Shown: positions 19,546-28,808 of the stretch, piece by piece
Layout: each line of letters opens with the position of its first letter
Position numbering within the stretch: the stretch's first letter is position 1
Assembly: GCF_014518425.1 (NCBI RefSeq)
Contig: NZ_JACVCU010000003.1
Span: forward strand, 248,001 to 312,000
Source of the DNA: Terrabacter sp. MAHUQ-38
Lineage (GTDB): Bacteria; Actinomycetota; Actinomycetes; Actinomycetales; Dermatophilaceae
Length of the DNA stretch: 64,000 bases
Direction: 5' to 3'
Position numbers and translations under genes: made by a program
Notes under the pieces: model-generated
What the model was told of the DNA's origin: nothing
The model's database searches: none
What the model saw: the letters and a program-made list of their open reading frames with translations, nothing else

Positions 19546-20916
19546 TCAGCTCGCGAGGAAGCCGAGCAGGTCGGCGCGGGTCAGCACACCGATCGGCTTG
19601 CCGTCCTCGACGACGAGGATCGCGTCGGAGTCCTCGAGCTCCTTGCGCGCGGCCGACACCGGCGAGCCGGCGCCGACGAGCGGCAGGCCGGGCTCCATGT
19701 GCTTCTCGACCGAGTCGGCGAGGTGGGCCTGGCCCGTGAAGAGGGCCTGGAGCAGCGCGCGCTCGCTCACCGAGCCCGCCACCTCACCGGACATGACCGG
19801 CGGCTCGGCCTTGACGACCGGCATCTGCGAGACGCCGTACTCGCGCAGGATCTGGACGGCGTCGCGGATCGTCTCGTTGGGGTGCGTGTGCACGAGAGCG
19901 GGCATGTCGCCGGACTTGCCGTGCAGCACCGACCCGACCGTCTCCTCGGTGTGGTCGTTGAGGAAGCCGTAGGAGTGCATCCACTCGTCGTTGAAGATCT
20001 TGCTCATGTAGCCGCGGCCCGAGTCGGGCAGCAGCACGACCACGACCGCGTCCTCGGGCAGGTCCTTCGCGGCCCGGATCGCCGCGACGACGGCCATGCC
20101 GCAGGAGCCGCCGACGAGCAGCCCCTCCTCGCGGGCCAGCCGGCGCGTCATCTCGAAGGAGTCCGCGTCGCTGACGGCGATGACCTCGTCGACGACGGAC
20201 GGGTCGTAGGCGCCGGGCCAGAAGTCCTCGCCGACCCCCTCGACGAGGTACGGGCGGCCCGTCCCACCCGAGTAGACGGAGCCCTCGGGGTCGGCCGCGA
20301 TGATGCGCACGGCGCCGTCGCTGACCTCCTTGAGGTACTTGCCGGTGCCGCTGATCGTGCCGCCGGTGCCGGCGCCCGCGACGAAGTGCGTCACCTTGCC
20401 GTCCGTGTCGCCCCAGACCTCGGGACCGGTCGTCAGGTAGTGGCTCTTGGGTCCCTCGGGGTTGTAGTACTGGTTCGGCTTCCAGGCCCCGTCGATCTCG
20501 CGCACGAGGCGGTCCGAGACGGAGTAGTACGAGTCCGGGTGCTCGGGCTCGACCGCGGTCGGGCACACGACGACCTCGGCGCCGTACGCCTTGAGCACGT
20601 CGCGCTTGTCCTGGCTCACCTTGTCGGGGCACACGAACACGCATGAGTAGCCGCGGCGCTGGGCGACGAGGGCCAGACCCACGCCCGTGTTTCCGCTCGT
20701 CGGCTCGACGATGGTGCCGCCGGGCCTGAGCAGGCCGTCGCGCTCGGCGGCCTCGACCATGCGCAGCGCGATGCGGTCCTTCACGGAGCCGCCGGGGTTG
20801 AAGTACTCGATCTTCGCCAGCACCGTGCACGTCACCCCCGCATCCGCGACGACGGACCCGAGCTTGACCAGTGGTGTGTTGCCGACGAGGTCGACGACGT
20901 TCTCTGCATACTTCAC
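19546..20916 (-). CDS. cbs: Cystathionine beta-synthase
   Basis: PLP enzyme joining serine and homocysteine in transsulfuration, 456 aa. The PLP lysine is K46 in NPGGSVKDR; EPTSGNTGVGLAL and AGAGTGGTISGTGKYLKEV bind the cofactor. LLPDSGRGYMSKIFND ends the catalytic core. Two CBS domains occupy about 335-456. No heme-binding N-terminal extension is present, as in other bacterial forms. The SGNH gene is divergent from it, an order also seen in mycobacteria. Confidence 0.95.
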   Translation of the reverse strand: MKYAENVVDLVGNTPLVKLGSVVADAGVTCTVLAKIEYFNPGGSVKDRIALRMVEAAERDGLLRPGGTIVEPTSGNTGVGLALVAQRRGYSCVFVCPDKVSQDKRDVLKAYGAEVVVCPTAVEPEHPDSYYSVSDRLVREIDGAWKPNQYYNPEGPKSHYLTTGPEVWGDTDGKVTHFVAGAGTGGTISGTGKYLKEVSDGAVRIIAADPEGSVYSGGTGRPYLVEGVGEDFWPGAYDPSVVDEVIAVSDADSFEMTRRLAREEGLLVGGSCGMAVVAAIRAAKDLPEDAVVVVLLPDSGRGYMSKIFNDEWMHSYGFLNDHTEETVGSVLHGKSGDMPALVHTHPNETIRDAVQILREYGVSQMPVVKAEPPVMSGEVAGSVSERALLQALFTGQAHLADSVEKHMEPGLPLVGAGSPVSAARKELEDSDAILVVEDGKPIGVLTRADLLGFLAS

Positions 20917-21054
20917 CCGACCATCCTAGGAGGGGCGTCCCACTGGACGAGACACGTGGTGCCGTGCGTGAACCTCGCGAACGGGCACGGAGCGTCGGGT
21001 CCGGGCGTTACCGTTGTGCACCCGGTTCGACGACGGGAGAAGGGGGCCTTTCAG

Positions 21055-22221
21055 ATGGGGCGTGCACGGCGCGCGCGCAAGATCGCGCAGGCTGCGGCAT
21101 ACGGCAGCGGGATGGGCATGGCCGGCCTCGGCGCGCTCAGCCTGCTCGGCTACGCCCTCATCAAGGCGGAGGCCACCATGGCCCGCAGGATCGTCGGGCA
21201 GCCGTTCGAGGGTGCACCCGAGGACAGCGGCACCTACGGCTCCGGCCACGGCAGCCCGATCCGTTTCCTCATGCTCGGCGACTCGACCGGCGTCGGCATG
21301 GGCGCCGACCACGCGCACCAGACCATCGGCGCGATCGTCGCGAGCGGCGTCGCCGCGTTCAGTGGTCGACCCGTCGAGCTCACCAACGTCGCCGTCATCG
21401 GCGCCGAGTCCCCCGACCTCGACGAGCAGGTCGAGCGCGCGCTAGCGGCCGTGCCGCGGCCCGACGTCGCCGTCATCGTGATCGGCGCCAACGACGTCAC
21501 GCACCGCATCGACACGTCGGTGGCCGTGCGCCACCTCGAGATGGCGGTGCGGAGCCTGCGCGAGGCCGGTGCGGAGGTGGTCGTCGGCACGTGCCCCGAC
21601 CTCGGCGCCATCGAGCCGGTGGCGCAGCCGTTGCGGCTGCTCGCACGCCGGTGGTCGCGTGACCTGGCCGCCGCGCAGACCGTTGCCGTCGTCGAGGCGG
21701 GCGGTCGCGCCGTGTCGGTCGGCGACCTGCTGAGCGACGCCTTCTCGGCCGAGCCCACCGTCATGTTCAGCAAGGACCGCTTCCACCCGAGCCCGGCCGG
21801 CTACGCCCGTGTCGCCGCGGCGCTGCTGCCGACCGTGAGTGCCGCGCTCGACCTGTTCGGTGAGCGCAGCGCCCCGATCGAGCCCAACCTGCGCCGCGGT
21901 GAGAGCGTCGGTCCGGTCGCGAAGGCCGCCACCAAGGCCGTCACCCAGCCGGGCACCGAGGTCGCACCGGCCGTGGTCGCCGGGCAGTCCCGCGGGGCGC
22001 AGGGCCGCTGGGCCGTGCTGCTCCACCGCATCCGGCCCGCCGTTCCGCTCCCTGGGCTGCCGGGCAGCATCCCCACAGTCGGGAGCACTCCCGACCCGAC
22101 GCCGTATGCCGCCGGGTCGCCTCGAGGGCTCGACGCCGCGGCCGCGGACCTGCCAGAGGGGCCGCCCGGCTCGGACGACCCCTCTGGGCGCATGACCAGC
22201 GGACTCAGCCGATCTTCATGA
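21055..22221 (+). CDS. SGNH/GDSL-family hydrolase
   Basis: Esterase-like protein of 388 aa. Block I FLMLGDSTGVGMG holds nucleophile S77, block III is VIGANDVTH, and block V is KDRFHPSPAG with the Asp/His pair. An N-terminal hydrophobic helix (GMAGLGALSLLGYALIKAE) suggests membrane anchoring. The last about 100 residues are a Pro/Gly/Ala-rich tail. The start ATG (MGRARRAR) is preceded by AGAAGGGGG. The end overlaps the converging lipoprotein gene by 17 bases. Substrate unknown. Confidence 0.88.
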   Translation: MGRARRARKIAQAAAYGSGMGMAGLGALSLLGYALIKAEATMARRIVGQPFEGAPEDSGTYGSGHGSPIRFLMLGDSTGVGMGADHAHQTIGAIVASGVAAFSGRPVELTNVAVIGAESPDLDEQVERALAAVPRPDVAVIVIGANDVTHRIDTSVAVRHLEMAVRSLREAGAEVVVGTCPDLGAIEPVAQPLRLLARRWSRDLAAAQTVAVVEAGGRAVSVGDLLSDAFSAEPTVMFSKDRFHPSPAGYARVAAALLPTVSAALDLFGERSAPIEPNLRRGESVGPVAKAATKAVTQPGTEVAPAVVAGQSRGAQGRWAVLLHRIRPAVPLPGLPGSIPTVGSTPDPTPYAAGSPRGLDAAAADLPEGPPGSDDPSGRMTSGLSRSS

Positions 22222-22978
22222 CCTGACCGGCCTCGGGCGCCTTGATGCCGAGGTCCTCGTTCCACTTGGAGAAGTCGAGCTGACCCGGGCTCGACACCGA
22301 GCCGGTGAAGCGGACCACCTGGAACGCGTCCTTGGACACGTAGAGGGCGCCCTCCTTCTTGCCCTTCGAGTCGCTCAGGACCCAGCAGTCGACGCCCGAG
22401 ACGGTCTCGCTCTCGACCTCGGTGGCGAGCTGCTCGGGCGTGACCGCACCGAAGGCCTTCTCGAGGAACGACTTGAGGGAGAGGCTCTCGGTCATCGCAC
22501 CGGCCGACGCCGGCGCCTTGATGAACTTGTCGCCGGCCTTCTGCACCGAGGCCGGAGCCCCCTGCTTCTTCCAGAACGTCTGGTCGCCCTGGATGTAGAT
22601 GCCGTCGGCGAGGGAGATGATGCGGGCCTTGCCGTCGCCCTCCATCTCGATGGCGATGTCGGCGGTCTTGCCGTCGCTCGTGCCCTTGAAGTCGATCTTG
22701 ATGGTCTTGCCGCTCTGGTCGACCTCACCGACGAAGGCCCCCGACTTGGCGGCGAGGGCGTTGTCCTTGGCCTTCGTGAGGATCTCGGACGCCTCCGGGG
22801 CGTCAGTCGCCCCCGTCGAGCTTGCCGAGCTCGTCGAGCTGGTCGAGCCCGACGAGGCGGAGGACGCCGAGCCCGACGAGGCCGGGGTCGGCGTGTCGGA
22901 CTTGGAGCACGCGGCGGCGCCGAGGCTGATCGCGAGCGCGCCCGAGAGGGCCACGACGCGAGTCGTGAAGGTCTTCAT
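22205..22978 (-). CDS. LppX/LprAFG-like lipoprotein
   Basis: Secreted lipoprotein of 257 aa. Signal peptide MKTFTTRVVALSGALAISLG ends in lipobox LGAAAC, with the lipidated Cys near residue 24. A 30-residue Ser/Thr/Ala linker follows, then a single beta-sheet domain of the LppX/LprG kind (GAFVGEVDQSGKTIKIDFKG, VSGVDCWVLSDSKGK). Mycobacterial relatives carry lipids across the envelope; the cargo here is unknown. Confidence 0.85.
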   Translation of the reverse strand: MKTFTTRVVALSGALAISLGAAACSKSDTPTPASSGSASSASSGSTSSTSSASSTGATDAPEASEILTKAKDNALAAKSGAFVGEVDQSGKTIKIDFKGTSDGKTADIAIEMEGDGKARIISLADGIYIQGDQTFWKKQGAPASVQKAGDKFIKAPASAGAMTESLSLKSFLEKAFGAVTPEQLATEVESETVSGVDCWVLSDSKGKKEGALYVSKDAFQVVRFTGSVSSPGQLDFSKWNEDLGIKAPEAGQVMKIG

Positions 22979-23169
22979 GGGTGGTCCCCCTGATGGTCGG
23001 CGGCCCGGAGCGAGACCCCGGGCACGGTCGGCGCAGCCTGCGCCGAGAACTGCTCCACCCTAGCGGCCGCCCCTCCGGCCCCTCCCGACGTGCCCCCGGC
23101 CACCGGCCGAGACGCAGGTCATGCCGGGCACCCTGTCCAACGGTACGTGGACGTCCTACCATCGAAGGG

Positions 23170-23185
23170 CTGAGCAAGCGCTTAG
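23170..23185. promoter_or_regulatory. Candidate operator with AAGCGCTT core
   Basis: CTGAGCAAGCGCTTAG with the perfect palindromic core AAGCGCTT (23176-23183), 63 bases before the thiolase GTG. Similar GAGCAAGCGCTT palindromes occur before fatty-acid and CoA-ester genes of actinobacteria under TetR-type control. No regulator gene for it is nearby. Confidence 0.4.
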
Positions 23186-23247
23186 TCGCCCGTCGCACAG
23201 GCGTGCGGGCCGTCGATGAAGTCCGATGCACCAGCAGGAGAACCCCC

Positions 23248-24471
23248 GTGACCGAAGCCGTCATCGTCTCGACCGCCCGCTCGCCGTTCGGCCGGGCCTT
23301 CAAGGGCTCGCTCAAGGAGGTCCGCCCCGACGACCTCGCCGCCACGGTCATCCAGGCCGCCCTCGACAAGGTGCCCGCCCTCGACCCGAGCCTGGTCGAG
23401 GACCTCTACCTCGGCTGCGCCGAGCCCTCCGGTCGCCACGGCTCCAACATGGCCAAGGTCGTCGCCACGCTGCTCGGCCTCGACGCGACGCCGGCCGCCA
23501 CCATCAACCGCTTCTGCGCCTCCTCGGCCCAGACGACGCGGATGGCCTTCCACGCCATCAAGGCGGGCGAGGGCGACATCTTCGTCTCGGCCGGCGTCGA
23601 GTGCGTCTCGCAGTACACCGACTGGGCCGGTGCCGGCGGCGCCAAGGAGGACCAGCAGAACCCACGCTTCGCTGACGCCAAGGCCCGCACGGCCCGCATC
23701 GCCGAGACCAACGAGACGTGGACCGACCCGCGCACCGAGGGCCTGCTGCCCGACATCTACATCTCGATGGGTCAGACGGCCGAGAACGTCGCGACGGCAT
23801 ACGGCATCTCCCGCGAGCGCCAGGACGAGTGGGGCGTCACGAGCCAGAACCGTGCCGAGGCCGCCATCGGCCGGGGCTTCTTCGACTGGGAGATCACGCC
23901 CGTGACGACGCCCGACGGCACGACCGTGGCGAAGGACGACGGCCCCCGCGCCGGGGTCACGCTCGAGGCGGTGCAGTCCCTGAACCCGGTGTTCCGCCAG
24001 GAGGGCACCGTGACGGCCGGCAACTGCTGCCCGCTCAACGACGGCGCCGCCGCGCTCGTCGTCATGAGCGACACCAAGGCGAAGGAGCTAGGGCTCGAGC
24101 CGCTCGCCCGGGTCGTGTCCACCGCCGCCACCGGCCTCTCCCCCGAGATCATGGGCCTGGGGCCGGTCGAGGCGACCAACCTCGCGCTCAAGCGGGCCGG
24201 CCTGTCGATCGGAGACATGGACCTCTACGAGATCAACGAGGCCTTCGCCGCACAGGTGATCGGCTCGGCCGACCAGATCGGCATGGACTATGACAAGCTC
24301 AACGTCAACGGCGGAGCCATCGCGATCGGGCACCCCTTCGGTGCCACGGGGGCCCGCATCACCGGCACGATCATCAACGCGCTGCGCGAGCGCGACGAGC
24401 AGTTCGGCCTCGAGACGATGTGCGTCGGCGGCGGCCAGGGCATGGCCGTCATCTTCGAGCGCCTCAGCTGA
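23248..24471 (+). CDS. Thiolase (acetyl-CoA C-acyltransferase)
   Basis: Condensing/thiolytic enzyme of 407 aa for beta-oxidation or acetoacetyl-CoA formation. Nucleophile C90 in INRFCASSAQ, His in GGAIAIGHPFGATGAR, and the second Cys in CVGGGQGMAV are all present. The GTG start follows CAGGAG with eight bases between. FadA-like rather than biosynthetic, judging by NEAFAAQVIG; exact chain length unknown. Confidence 0.93.
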   Translation: MTEAVIVSTARSPFGRAFKGSLKEVRPDDLAATVIQAALDKVPALDPSLVEDLYLGCAEPSGRHGSNMAKVVATLLGLDATPAATINRFCASSAQTTRMAFHAIKAGEGDIFVSAGVECVSQYTDWAGAGGAKEDQQNPRFADAKARTARIAETNETWTDPRTEGLLPDIYISMGQTAENVATAYGISRERQDEWGVTSQNRAEAAIGRGFFDWEITPVTTPDGTTVAKDDGPRAGVTLEAVQSLNPVFRQEGTVTAGNCCPLNDGAAALVVMSDTKAKELGLEPLARVVSTAATGLSPEIMGLGPVEATNLALKRAGLSIGDMDLYEINEAFAAQVIGSADQIGMDYDKLNVNGGAIAIGHPFGATGARITGTIINALRERDEQFGLETMCVGGGQGMAVIFERLS

Positions 24472-24489
24472 CGGCCCGACCCAGGACAC

Positions 24490-24536
24490 GTCGAGTGGGC
24501 ACGTTCACCCCGGCCGGGTGAACGTGCCCACTCGAC
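24490..24536. terminator. Perfect 21-bp hairpin between convergent genes
   Basis: Stem 24490-24510 with 24516-24536 and loop CGGCC. The arms start GTCGAGTGGGCACGTTCACC. The first nine bases match the arms of the 11.7-kb palindromes. It directly touches the stop codon of the next minus-strand gene. Confidence 0.85.
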
Positions 24537-24851
24537 TCAGAGGGAGCGGCGTATGCCGACCAGCTCGGCCGCGACGTCCGCGGGGTCGGTGCCGGGCTCG
24601 ACCCGGAAGAGGTCGAGGACCATGACGGTGAGCTGGTCCATCACGACGGCCGGTCCCAGGTCGGGCACCGGGTGGGGCGGCAGCCCGCGCGACCCGGCCG
24701 CGCGGTCAGCGAGCGACTGGACGAGCGCCCGGACGGACGGCATGCGAGAAAGCGCGTGGTCGAGCGGAAGCTGGTGCCACCGCTCGACCACGCGCCGGAG
24801 CTCGTCCGACACCTCCTGCGGGGTCGGCGATCCCACGCGAGGAGAGGTCAT
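24537..24851 (-). CDS. Hypothetical protein
   Basis: Small protein of 104 aa, no family recognised. Mostly helical (VSDELRRVVERWHQLPLDHAL, MDQLTVMVLDLFRV), no signal peptide, no cysteines. Its start lies three bases after the stop of the Bax-inhibitor gene, so the two are probably co-transcribed. GC-rich third positions support real coding. Confidence 0.7.
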   Translation of the reverse strand: MTSPRVGSPTPQEVSDELRRVVERWHQLPLDHALSRMPSVRALVQSLADRAAGSRGLPPHPVPDLGPAVVMDQLTVMVLDLFRVEPGTDPADVAAELVGIRRSL

Positions 24852-24854
24852 CGG

Positions 24855-25733
24855 TCAGTCGCGTAGACGCGCGAAGAGACGGACGAACTCGATGTAGAGC
24901 CAGACGACGGAGACGATCAGTCCGTGGGCGAGCAGCCACGAGTACTTGGCCGGCGCGCCCACCTGGACGGCGTGGTCGATCGAGTCGAAGTCGATGGCGA
25001 GCGAGTAGGCGGCGAGACCGACGCCGAGCAGCGACAGACCGATGCCGAGCGGGCCGCTGCCGCCGAAGCCCCAACCGTCGAGGACCCCGGTCCACTGCAG
25101 GACGACCTGCAGCAGGCTGAAGATCATGTAGCCGACGATGGCGAGGAAGAACATCCGTCGGGACTTCGACGTGACCTTGATGAAGCCCGTGGCGTAGCCG
25201 GCGTACATCGCGGCGAACGTGCACACCGTGGCCAGGACGGCCATGAGGACGACGCCCTCGTAGCCCCGGATCGAGTTGATCGTGTAGCTGAACGCTCCGA
25301 GGAACGCTCCCTCGACCACCGAGTAGACCACGATGAGCGGCACGGAGACCGTCTTCATGAACGCGATCGCGAGGCCCAGGACCAGGCCGATGACCATGCC
25401 GCCGAGCCAGATCGGACGGGCCAGGCCGGGCGAGCCGGTCACCATGACCCACGTGACCGCGCCGGAGGCGACGAGCAACGCGAAGAGGCCCAGGCTCTTC
25501 ATGATGACCGCGTCGAGCGTGACCCGACCGGTGTCGACGGGGCCGGCGCTCTGACGGGCGTACATCTCGTTCAGCTGCTCGGCGGTCATCGCGTCCTGCG
25601 TGGCGTAGCCGGCGCCCATCGCCTGCTGGCCAGCGGGAGCCTGTCCCTGGCGCTGGGGGGAGCCGAAGCCGGCGTACCGCTCCTGCTCGATCTGCTTGTT
25701 GAGCCGGTCGAAGACCGGGTTTCCACCTGCCAT
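24855..25733 (-). CDS. Bax inhibitor-1/YccA family membrane protein
   Basis: Membrane protein of 292 aa with about seven transmembrane helices from residue 85 onward, and a 75-residue Gln/Gly/Ala-rich cytoplasmic N-terminus. The conserved strip SYTINSIRGYEGVVLMAVL and the closing LIVSVVWLYIEFVRLFARLRD fit the family, whose members include calcium-leak channels. Role in bacteria uncertain. First gene of a two-gene unit. Confidence 0.88.
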   Translation of the reverse strand: MAGGNPVFDRLNKQIEQERYAGFGSPQRQGQAPAGQQAMGAGYATQDAMTAEQLNEMYARQSAGPVDTGRVTLDAVIMKSLGLFALLVASGAVTWVMVTGSPGLARPIWLGGMVIGLVLGLAIAFMKTVSVPLIVVYSVVEGAFLGAFSYTINSIRGYEGVVLMAVLATVCTFAAMYAGYATGFIKVTSKSRRMFFLAIVGYMIFSLLQVVLQWTGVLDGWGFGGSGPLGIGLSLLGVGLAAYSLAIDFDSIDHAVQVGAPAKYSWLLAHGLIVSVVWLYIEFVRLFARLRD

Positions 25734-25926
25734 GTGAGTGTGCTCCTTGGGGCACTGGCGCCACCGTTCGTGGCGACTGTCACCAGACTAAGCGTTCGGG
25801 GCCACCGTGCGGGTTCCCCGACGGCGCGCCACAGCGCGACCGCAACGGGATCGTGACGCGAGTGGACGACCCTCGACGCATCGACGGGAGGCATCGACCT
25901 GCGCCCGGCGGCATACTGGGCATCCC

Positions 25927-26004
25927 GCCCCCGTGGCCCAACTGGCAGAGGCAGGCGACTTAAAATCGCCAACGGTGAGGGTTCGAGTCCCTCCGGGGGT
26001 ACCA
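25927..26004 (+). tRNA. tRNA-Leu(UAA)
   Basis: Cloverleaf read by eye: acceptor GCCCCCG/CGGGGGT, anticodon arm GGCGA-CTTAAAA-TCGCC giving anticodon UAA, T arm GAGGG-TTCGAGT-CCCTC, and an encoded CCA at 26002-26004. The variable loop is only about six bases (AACGGT), so it lacks the long arm normal for leucine tRNAs. A GGCATACT sequence at 25911-25917 may be its -10 region. Confidence 0.9.
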
Positions 26005-26194
26005 AGCAGGGGCCGGTCGTCGCGGACAGCTCGTATCCGCCCTGCTCACGCCTTGGGCGTGGCGCGGCAGGCACCCCGCCGCACCGCCTAGAATGACCTG
26101 CGAGAACGAGGTCCAGGGGCTGATCCGTCGCGCTCCTTCACGACCGTGCCGCGCCCGGGGGGCGCGAACCTCACACCTCACGAAGGAGCAGCGG

Positions 26195-27778
26195 GTGCTG
26201 GAGCAGCGTGTCGCCGGAGCGACGACGACAGCTCCGCCGCGCACGCCGTGGCTCGCCGAGCCCCGCGTCGTCGAGTTCGTCGACCGGTTCAACGCCGCGC
26301 TCGTGCGCAGCTGGGCCGACCCGATGGTCCGCCGCGGCACCGCCGGCATGGCACTCGTCGCCGCCGGCTCGATCAGCCCGGCCTTCCTCCCCGGCGACAC
26401 CTTCGACACCCCGGCCTCCCCTCTCATCGAACGCTTCGGCCTCGAGTGGCTCGGCACCGGGCTCGGTCGCGTCGTCACGACGGTCCTGCTCGCCGTCGGC
26501 ATGCTGCTGCTCGTCGACGCGTGGCTGCGCATGCGCCCGGTCCACGGTCGCAAGGCGCCGTCGATGGCGTGGCTGCTGTGGAGCCTGCCGATCATGCTCG
26601 TGCCGCCGCTCTTCAGTCGTGACGCCTACAGCTACGCCGCCCAGGGCCAGATCGTCCTGCGCGGCATGGACCCGTATGCCGTCGGCCCGTTCTGGGTGGC
26701 GGGACCGTTCGCCGACCAGGTCGACCCGATGTGGGTGCAGACCCCGGCGCCGTACGGCCCGCTGGCCCTCCAGGTCCAGCACGCCATCGTGGCGTTCTTC
26801 CCGGAGAACGCGTACGTCTCGGCCGTTGCCATGCGGGTCCCCGCGCTGCTCGCGGTGGGCCTGCTCGCGTACGCCCTTCCCCGGCTTGCGGAGCGCTACG
26901 GCGTGAGCGGTCGGCACGCCCTTTGGCTGGGCGTGCTCAACCCGCTCGTCATGATGCACTTCGTCGGCGGTGCGCACGGTGACGCCGTCATGGTCGCGCT
27001 CGTGACGCTTGCACTGCTCCTCGCCAGCCGCGGACAGCTCATCGTCGCGACGATGACGCTCGCGGCCGCCACCGCGTACAAGCAGACGGCCGTCCTCGCC
27101 CTCGTCGGCATCGTCGGCATGGCCCTGCAGGCGCAGACCGACCTCGCACCGGGCGCCGCCGCCCGGCTCAAGGCGCTGGCGCGCCACGGGCTGGCGTACG
27201 GCTCGGTCCTCGTCGCGACGTTCGTCGCCATCACGACGCTGACCGGGCTCGGCTGGGGCTGGGTCGGCAACCTGTCGGTGCCGGTGTCGCTGCGCTCCCT
27301 GCTCTCGCCGCCGACGTTCGTCGGCAGTGCCGTCGAGTGGCTGATGCGCGTGGGCGGGATGCCCGAGAGCGCGACCGACGTGCCGGTCCCGCTGGCCCAG
27401 ACGATCGGGCTCGTCGCCGGTCTGGCCGGTATCGCCTGGATCACGTGGCGGGTCGCGCCGCGCAACCCGGTGCTCGCGACGGCGGGCGCGATGCTCGTGC
27501 TCTGCGCATCCGGCCCGGTCCTGCACCCGTGGTACCTCCTCTGGGGAGGCCTGCTGCTCGCTGCGGTCCGCCTCTCCGCCCGGCAGCTGCGCACCATCGT
27601 CGTCGTGACGCTCTTCTTCGTCACCTACGGCGTCGTCGACGCCACGGTCTCCAACGGCACGTGGGCGCTCGGCGTCTCTGCGGCCCTGTGGATGGTCGCC
27701 CGGCTGCGCGCGCACCGCAGGCGCGCCCACGAGCAGGCGAACGAGCCGGTGCTGGTGACGGCACTCCCCCGCGCCTGA
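26195..27778 (+). CDS. mptB: MptB-type polyprenol-phosphomannose-dependent mannosyltransferase
   Basis: GT-C fold membrane mannosyltransferase of 527 aa and about a dozen helices, acting outside the membrane on lipomannan-like polymers. The first loop carries the catalytic-type motif FSRDAYSYAAQGQIVLRG followed by MDPYAVGP. MMHFVGGAHGDAVMVAL and SGPVLHPWYLLWGGLL are further family strips. GTG start supported by AAGGAG at 26183-26188; the upstream extension overlaps no gene but lacks a ribosome site. Suggests mannan or lipoglycan in the envelope. Confidence 0.82.
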   Translation: MLEQRVAGATTTAPPRTPWLAEPRVVEFVDRFNAALVRSWADPMVRRGTAGMALVAAGSISPAFLPGDTFDTPASPLIERFGLEWLGTGLGRVVTTVLLAVGMLLLVDAWLRMRPVHGRKAPSMAWLLWSLPIMLVPPLFSRDAYSYAAQGQIVLRGMDPYAVGPFWVAGPFADQVDPMWVQTPAPYGPLALQVQHAIVAFFPENAYVSAVAMRVPALLAVGLLAYALPRLAERYGVSGRHALWLGVLNPLVMMHFVGGAHGDAVMVALVTLALLLASRGQLIVATMTLAAATAYKQTAVLALVGIVGMALQAQTDLAPGAAARLKALARHGLAYGSVLVATFVAITTLTGLGWGWVGNLSVPVSLRSLLSPPTFVGSAVEWLMRVGGMPESATDVPVPLAQTIGLVAGLAGIAWITWRVAPRNPVLATAGAMLVLCASGPVLHPWYLLWGGLLLAAVRLSARQLRTIVVVTLFFVTYGVVDATVSNGTWALGVSAALWMVARLRAHRRRAHEQANEPVLVTALPRA

Positions 27779-27827
27779 CGACGCGCCGCACGACGCGCCC
27801 GTGGCGCGAGCAGCACCGGCGAGCGGC

Positions 27828-28808
27828 TCAGCCTCGCGGGCCCGGCGCGACGCTCAGGGCGATGCCGTCGAGGATGTCGTGCTCCGAGGTCATGACCTCG
27901 GTGATGCCGGCCCGCGCCGCGACGCGCTCGACGACCCGGCGCCAGACGAGCGCGCCGGCGCCGATGACGTCGACGCGGCCGGGGTGCATGTAGGGCAGCT
28001 CGGTCCGCTGCGCGCGAGACAGGTGCAGGAGGTCGTCGCACGCGGCCAGCACCTCGGCCACCGGCGCGCTCGAGAGGTGGATGCGCTCCGGCTGGTATGC
28101 CGGCAGGCGGAGCAGGTGCGCCGTGATCGTCGTGACGCTGCCGGCCAGCCCCACCAGGGTCGCGACACCGTCGATCGGGACCGTGGACTCGGCGAGGTCG
28201 ATCGCCGCGTCGATGTCACGCGTGGCGGCAGCGATCTCGTCGGGCGTGGGCGGGTCGCTGACCAGATGGCGCTCCGTCATGCGCACGCAGCCGATGTCGA
28301 CCGATCGCGCGGCCTCGACCAGAGCGGATCCGCGGACGAACTCGGTCGAGCCACCCCCGATGTCGACGACGAGATACGGACCCGGGACGCCTTGCGCGGC
28401 AAGGCCGGCCGTCGCGCCCGCAAAGGAGAGCGCCGCCTCCTCGTCACCGGAGACGACCTCGGGCGAGACCTCCGCGCCGTAGTGCTCGAGGAACGTCGCC
28501 CGAACTCCGTCGATGAACTCGCCCGCGTTGCTCGCGTCGCGCGACGCGGACGTGGCGACGAAACGCGCCCGCACGGCACCCAGGTCACGGCACGCCGCGG
28601 CATACTCCCGGGCGACGGCCAGGGTGCGCTCCATGGACTCGGGCGCGATGATGCCGGTGCGGTCGACACCGTGGCCGAGACGGACGATCTCCATGCGCCG
28701 CAGGACGTCGGTCACGGCGCCGCTGATGGCGTCGACGTCGGCGACGAGCAGGCGGATCGAGTTGGTGCCGCAGTCGATCGCGCCGACGCGGACCTTCGTC
28801 TCACTCAT
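27828..28808 (-). CDS. ppx: Exopolyphosphatase / guanosine pentaphosphatase (Ppx/GppA family)
   Basis: ASKHA-fold phosphohydrolase of 326 aa. Phosphate-1 loop VGAIDCGTNSIRLLVADV, phosphate-2 strip LVVDIGGGSTEFV, and catalytic Glu in DEEAALSFAG. Short form lacking the C-terminal HD domain, as in mycobacterial Ppx1. ATG overlaps the end of the DUF501 gene by eight bases; last gene of the eno-ftsB-DUF501-ppx operon. Confidence 0.92.
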   Translation of the reverse strand: MSETKVRVGAIDCGTNSIRLLVADVDAISGAVTDVLRRMEIVRLGHGVDRTGIIAPESMERTLAVAREYAAACRDLGAVRARFVATSASRDASNAGEFIDGVRATFLEHYGAEVSPEVVSGDEEAALSFAGATAGLAAQGVPGPYLVVDIGGGSTEFVRGSALVEAARSVDIGCVRMTERHLVSDPPTPDEIAAATRDIDAAIDLAESTVPIDGVATLVGLAGSVTTITAHLLRLPAYQPERIHLSSAPVAEVLAACDDLLHLSRAQRTELPYMHPGRVDVIGAGALVWRRVVERVAARAGITEVMTSEHDILDGIALSVAPGPRG

